Shown: in pieces, positions 44,681 to 48,004 of the stretch | How the letters are laid out: the number at the start of each line of letters is the position of its first letter | How positions within the stretch are numbered: the first letter of the stretch is position 1 | NCBI GenBank assembly: GCA_964387795.1 | Contig: CAYLYP010000018.1 | Location: 1 to 48,004 of the forward strand | Reading direction: 5' to 3' | Length of the DNA stretch: 48,004 bases | Origin: CAYLYP01 sp964387795 | Lineage (GTDB): Bacteria; Bacteroidota; Bacteroidia; Bacteroidales; UBA7960 | Made by a program: the position numbers and the translations under genes | The notes under the pieces: model-generated | What the model was told of the DNA's origin: nothing | Seen by the model: only the letters and a program-made list of their open reading frames with translations | Databases searched by the model: none

Positions 44681-45022
44681 CTATTGAACAAAAAATGCTA
44701 TGCCCATCGGGGTAATACTTTTAATTTTTTCTTTCCCTTTGTTGGTGAGCGTAAAAATCATTTTTCTCTTATCTGTCTTATCTATTGTCCGTTTAATTAG
44801 CTCTTGTGTTTCAAGGCTGCTAAGCGAACGGGATGCCTGAGTTGCTGTCAGGCCTGTTTCATTGGCCAGATTGCCCTGACATTTGCACTCCTCGGATAAG
44901 CAACATAATATTATGGCTTCATCCAATCCGATACCATGTTCTTTTTTTAATTGGTCTTCCAATATTTGAACTTTTCGGTATATCATCTTTATCTGGCAAT
45001 ATGGGCGTTCTGATTCTGACAT
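44681..45022 (-). CDS. Cysteine-rich MarR-family transcriptional regulator
   Basis: 113 residues from the ATG at 45022. The frame stays open for 40 more codons upstream, but that part is not MarR-like and contains the promoter, so the shorter start is preferred. Winged-helix motifs: LANETGLTATQASRSLSSLE (recognition helix) and LIKRTIDKTDKRKMIFTLTN (wing). It has Cys9, Cys40, Cys41, Cys46 and Cys48, four of them in LCCLSEECKC just before the HTH. The usual long C-terminal dimer helix is short. Inferred: a thiol-based sensor controlling the downstream persulfide oxidoreductase. Confidence 0.82.
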   Translation of the reverse strand: MSESERPYCQIKMIYRKVQILEDQLKKEHGIGLDEAIILCCLSEECKCQGNLANETGLTATQASRSLSSLETQELIKRTIDKTDKRKMIFTLTNKGKEKIKSITPMGIAFFVQ

Positions 45023-45045
45023 TTTTAAATTGTAATATTTACGAT

Positions 45046-45060
45046 ATGAAAATATTTCAT
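45046..45060 (-). promoter_or_regulatory. Palindromic operator candidate for the MarR regulator
   Basis: ATGAAA-ATA-TTTCAT is a perfect 6-bp inverted repeat with a 3-base centre. It sits between the -7 element and the marR ATG, over the predicted transcription start, where a bound MarR dimer would block its own transcription. Confidence 0.5.
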
Positions 45061-45064
45061 GATG

Positions 45065-45096
45065 CAAATATAATATAATATTCTTTTTGCTACAAA
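45065..45096 (-). promoter_or_regulatory. Promoter of the marR-persulfide reductase operon
   Basis: On the minus strand TTTG (45096-45093), 20 bases, then TATATTTG (45072-45065), an exact TAnnTTTG. Transcription would begin near 45058, giving a leader of about 36 bases to the ATG at 45022. Confidence 0.65.
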
Positions 45097-45223
45097 AGCT
45101 TGTGATTTTTTTAACAATTAAAGCTGTTTGTTTAAAATGCAATTTCTTAGGTAGTTATTTGTAACCCGCTTTGGTATTTCATTTAAGTATTGTTGATTTA
45201 TATAAATTGTAATGACAGGAGGA

Positions 45224-46117
45224 TTATTTAGGACAGACTCTGGAGTCAACAATGCTTTTATTAGAGCATAGTTTTAAAAAATGATCCCTGATATCCTCCA
45301 TCAACCATTTCGGAGTGGAGGTGGCTCCGGTAATCCCAACGGTTGTAATATCAATAAGCCATGAAGGATTAATCTCATCTACATGGCTTACAAAAAATGA
45401 ATTTGCATTGATACTTTTGCATACTTCAAATAATACTTTTCCATTGGATGAGTTTTTCCCTCCAACAAAAATGATAAGTTGGTGTTTTGAGGCAAAATCC
45501 CTCAATTGTGGCTGCCTGTTTGATACTTTTCTGCAAATTGTATCGTGTACCTTTACTGTTTTACCTGTGCTTTTTAGGGCATTAACAATATCATAAAATG
45601 CTTCTAATGATTGGGTTGTCTGGCTATATAGTGAGATGTTGTCGGATAGCCTTTCTAATGGGATGTCTTCAAATTTCTGAATGATAATGCCCTCATTTGA
45701 TATCTGTCCGTTCAGGCCAATTACCTCAGGGTGGTCAGGCTTACCAAAAATAATAATTTGCTTGCCTTCTTCCCAGGATTGTTTTATTTGTTTTTGAAGT
45801 TTTTTTATAATAGGGCAGGAGGCATCAATAATTGTATTGTTATTTTGCAATGCAGCCTGATAGCTTGAAGGGGGCTCGCCATGTGCCCTGAATAATATGG
45901 TTTTTTCTTTAAGTCCCTCAATTTGATTGTGCGTTATTGTTTTCATGCCTTCCTTTTCAAGGCGGGCTATTTCCTCATCATTATGAACAATCTCTCCCAG
46001 GCAATAGAGCTCCCCATTGGACTGAAGTGCTCTTTCTGCTTTTTCTATTGCCTCAGTAACACCAAAGCAAAATCCAGATTGGGGATCAATAGTAACGGTA
46101 ATAGATTGCTTTTCCAT
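45224..46117 (-). CDS. ispH: 4-hydroxy-3-methylbut-2-enyl diphosphate reductase
   Basis: 297 residues. The three cluster cysteines are Cys17 (SGFCFGV), Cys101 (DASCPIIKK) and Cys195 (HDTICRKVSNRQ). Substrate-site residues are seen in FRAHGEPP and in DHPEVIGL with Glu131. It makes IPP and DMAPP from HMBPP, the last step of the non-mevalonate pathway, using an iron-sulfur cluster. It lies 12 bases after crtB on the same strand, tying precursor supply to carotenoid synthesis. Confidence 0.95.
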   Translation of the reverse strand: MEKQSITVTIDPQSGFCFGVTEAIEKAERALQSNGELYCLGEIVHNDEEIARLEKEGMKTITHNQIEGLKEKTILFRAHGEPPSSYQAALQNNNTIIDASCPIIKKLQKQIKQSWEEGKQIIIFGKPDHPEVIGLNGQISNEGIIIQKFEDIPLERLSDNISLYSQTTQSLEAFYDIVNALKSTGKTVKVHDTICRKVSNRQPQLRDFASKHQLIIFVGGKNSSNGKVLFEVCKSINANSFFVSHVDEINPSWLIDITTVGITGATSTPKWLMEDIRDHFLKLCSNKSIVDSRVCPK

Positions 46118-46128
46118 GTTGCCTTTGT

Positions 46129-46962
46129 TTAAATCCAGTTCAATTGATTCCTGAAATAACTCTCAAACAGCAGGATGATCTTTTTTTTGTTGCTAACACT
46201 AATGCGTTTTTCAATAAGCTCTTCGGGCGAACAAGCTTTTATCTTAAGCAATAGTTGCAAATAATAACGATATGCAAGAAAAACACCCAGGCGCGCATCT
46301 TTGTTCAGGTTCCTGATCCCGGGAAGCGAATCTTTAAAGTCGTTTTCTATTTCTTTTTCAATCAGTGTTTTTTTATATTCATCAAAGGAGGAAAAGTTGA
46401 TATCCGGAAAATATATCCTTCCACGTTCATCCTGGTCTGAAAGCATATCCCTCAGAAAGTTTACTTTTTGAAATGCTTCCCCGAGTTTGCGTGCAGGTGG
46501 CACGAGTGTATGATAGTGCTCAGGCTTGTCCTGACAAAATACTTTGAGGCACATTAATCCTACTACCTCTGCTGAGCCATAGATGTATTCCTGATACTCT
46601 TCCTTTGAGAAATTCTTTTTTACCAAATCCATCTCCATGCTTTTAAAAAAAGCATCAATGAGGCTATGGTCTATCTGATACTTGTTAACAGCCCATTGAA
46701 AGCTTTGCAGTATAGGATTGGTGCTGATGCCCTGTTCGATTGCCTCATTGCATTGTGCCCTGAAATTACTTAGCAATTTGGCTTTATCATGTTCATGGAA
46801 TGTGTCAACAATCTCATCAGCAAACCTGACAAATCCATATATCGCATAAATAGCTGGTCTGAATTTGTTGTCAAGCATGCGCACCCCCAGCGAAAATGAT
46901 GTGCTGTAACTCGTGGTGGTTGCCTTACTGCATTTTAATGAATTACGGGTGAACAGATCCAT
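46129..46962 (-). CDS. crtB: Phytoene/squalene synthase family protein, phytoene synthase likely
   Basis: 277 residues. Two Asp-rich motifs bind the diphosphate-magnesium: RFADEIVD (Asp49, Asp53) and FLRDMLSDQDERGRIYFP (around residues 170-187). TSFSLGVRMLD and YIYGSAEVVGLM are also conserved. It condenses two geranylgeranyl diphosphates to phytoene. Its ATG lies 20 bases inside the end of crtI, so the two are translationally coupled. Confidence 0.92.
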   Translation of the reverse strand: MDLFTRNSLKCSKATTTSYSTSFSLGVRMLDNKFRPAIYAIYGFVRFADEIVDTFHEHDKAKLLSNFRAQCNEAIEQGISTNPILQSFQWAVNKYQIDHSLIDAFFKSMEMDLVKKNFSKEEYQEYIYGSAEVVGLMCLKVFCQDKPEHYHTLVPPARKLGEAFQKVNFLRDMLSDQDERGRIYFPDINFSSFDEYKKTLIEKEIENDFKDSLPGIRNLNKDARLGVFLAYRYYLQLLLKIKACSPEELIEKRISVSNKKKIILLFESYFRNQLNWI

Positions 46963-48004
46963 ATTTTTTTATAATACGTTCAACAACAAGTTTAGAACTA
47001 ATTACTGTCATGGGCAAACCGGTGCCAGGCAATGTGGATGAGCCAACATAAAAGGTGTTATCGTATTGCTCGTCATAATTCTTTGGTCTGAAACCTCCTA
47101 TTTGTTTTATTTTATGGCCTAAGCCCAAACCACTTCCCTTATACAGGTTAAATGTCTTTTCCCACTCAATTGGTGTCAGTATGGTTTTTGAAACAATGTG
47201 ATCTTTTATGGAAACGCCTGTCCTGTCTGATAAATCCTCTATGATGTTTGAAGCAATTTCTTCACGGTCATCCCAATTGGGCTTATATCTCAAGTCGGGA
47301 ACCGGCACCAGTATAAACAGGCTTTCATATCCTTCGGGAGCGCTTTGGGGATTGGTGCGCGAGGGCACATTAACATAGTAATAGGGCTTATCTAATGTTA
47401 TTGAGTTTTTAAATATCTTCCCTGAATACTCTTTGAAATTGTTCCCCAGAAAATAATTATGCAGCTCAATATCAGGGATCTTTTTATCAATTCCCAGATA
47501 CATTGTAAATGGGGCCATGGTCCATTGCATCTTTTCCAAATGCTTGTCACTGAACTGTTTCCTTTTAAAAACCTTATTCCTGAAATATGCTGCATCTGCA
47601 TTTATAACAAAAATGTCGGCTTCCCATTTGTTGCCGTCCTGGTCTATAAGGGCTTTCAAGCTCCCATTCAAGGCTTCGTATCCTGTTATCTCGGTGTTGT
47701 AATGAATGTTTATGTTTTTCCTTTTTAATTCTTCAAGCAAGCCTTCAACAATCCTGTACATTCCTCCTTCCACATTGTGATAGCCATCGTGGACCAATTC
47801 GGTGTAAGATAACAGGGTATATATTGCCGGGGTATCAAAGGGTGTCGCACCCAGAAAAAATGCTACAAGTGAAAAGATTTCCCTTACTTCATTGGATTCA
47901 AAATATTTTTCAAGCTCCGACCATACTGAATTTATCAATTTCGGGGCATATTTGGGCGGAACCCTTGTCATTGTTATAAAAAAATCCCACAATGATTCAT
48001 AGTT
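46943..48004 (-). CDS. crtI: Phytoene desaturase, C-terminal part (5' end outside window)
   Basis: At least 353 residues, open to the right edge; the N-terminal FAD-binding part, roughly 140 residues, lies beyond it. Seen: FFLGATPFDTPAIYTLL, DGYHNVEGGMYRIVEGLLEE, DIFVINADAAYFRNKVF, LDKPYYYVNVPSRTNP, LFILVPVPDLR and the C-terminal FAD motif FYVGSSTLPGTGLPMTVISS. CrtI-type enzymes convert phytoene to neurosporene or lycopene at the membrane with FAD. Nearest alternative is another carotenoid oxidoreductase such as CrtD. First visible gene of crtI-crtB-ispH. Confidence 0.92.
   Translation of the reverse strand, partial: NYESLWDFFITMTRVPPKYAPKLINSVWSELEKYFESNEVREIFSLVAFFLGATPFDTPAIYTLLSYTELVHDGYHNVEGGMYRIVEGLLEELKRKNINIHYNTEITGYEALNGSLKALIDQDGNKWEADIFVINADAAYFRNKVFKRKQFSDKHLEKMQWTMAPFTMYLGIDKKIPDIELHNYFLGNNFKEYSGKIFKNSITLDKPYYYVNVPSRTNPQSAPEGYESLFILVPVPDLRYKPNWDDREEIASNIIEDLSDRTGVSIKDHIVSKTILTPIEWEKTFNLYKGSGLGLGHKIKQIGGFRPKNYDEQYDNTFYVGSSTLPGTGLPMTVISSKLVVERIIKKYGSVHP

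Overview
The window reads as a chromosomal segment of a member of the Bacteroidota. The reasons are a type IX secretion (T9SS) C-terminal sorting domain, tandem fibronectin-like surface proteins, ATG starts with weak Shine-Dalgarno signals, several promoter-like sites of the Bacteroidota form TTTG-N20-TAnnTTTG, MnmD as a stand-alone gene, RsmE, DUF4159, TIGR02757 and many hybrid histidine kinases. I cannot place it more precisely. Both ends cut genes: a surface protein at the left and crtI at the right.

Layout. (1) 1-6109, minus strand: two tandem paralogous surface proteins with FN3 and carboxypeptidase-regulatory-like domains; the second ends in a T9SS sorting domain. (2) 6110-14673: an A+T-rich accessory island. 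It holds short repeats, an unusual 11-bp-period inverted repeat flanked by an 8-bp direct repeat, a dead vsr gene, a stub of a cytosine-C5 DNA methyltransferase, an intact HNH endonuclease, about 0.9 kb of decayed DNA, and then an overlapping two-gene unit. That unit encodes a 1581-residue protein (two glycosyltransferase domains, a kinase-like domain, two more glycosyltransferase domains, a radical SAM domain) and a QueC-like ATP-dependent synthetase. It is the best candidate here for an undescribed system. (3) 14674-19001: a lipoprotein, XdhC and guanine deaminase on the minus strand, then dGTPase and a TIGR02757 protein on the plus strand. (4) 18990-28022: SulP transporter, long-chain acyl-CoA synthetase, two secreted glycoside-hydrolase-like proteins that overlap tail to tail, DUF4159 and RsmE. 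(5) 28182-33779: a CYTH protein that has lost its metal-binding glutamates, QueA, a methyltransferase, a PfkB sugar kinase, a lipoprotein and MnmD. (6) 33835-33916: tRNA-Tyr on the minus strand. (7) 34226-41900: two large paralogous hybrid sensor kinases around an iron-type alcohol dehydrogenase. (8) 42172-45096: a four-domain persulfide-handling oxidoreductase (CoA-disulfide reductase, rhodanese, TusA, DsrE) under a cysteine-rich MarR regulator with a likely autoregulatory operator. (9) 45224-48004: crtI-crtB-ispH, a carotenoid and isoprenoid operon.

Working together: QueA, MnmD, RsmE and tRNA-Tyr belong to translation and tRNA or rRNA modification. GuaD, XdhC and Dgt act on purines and guanine nucleotides. 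The QueC-like gene does not look like part of the normal queuosine pathway, because no QueD, QueE or FolE lies beside it and it overlaps a glycosyltransferase/radical SAM gene. All functional statements rest on motifs read by eye; no database search was run.
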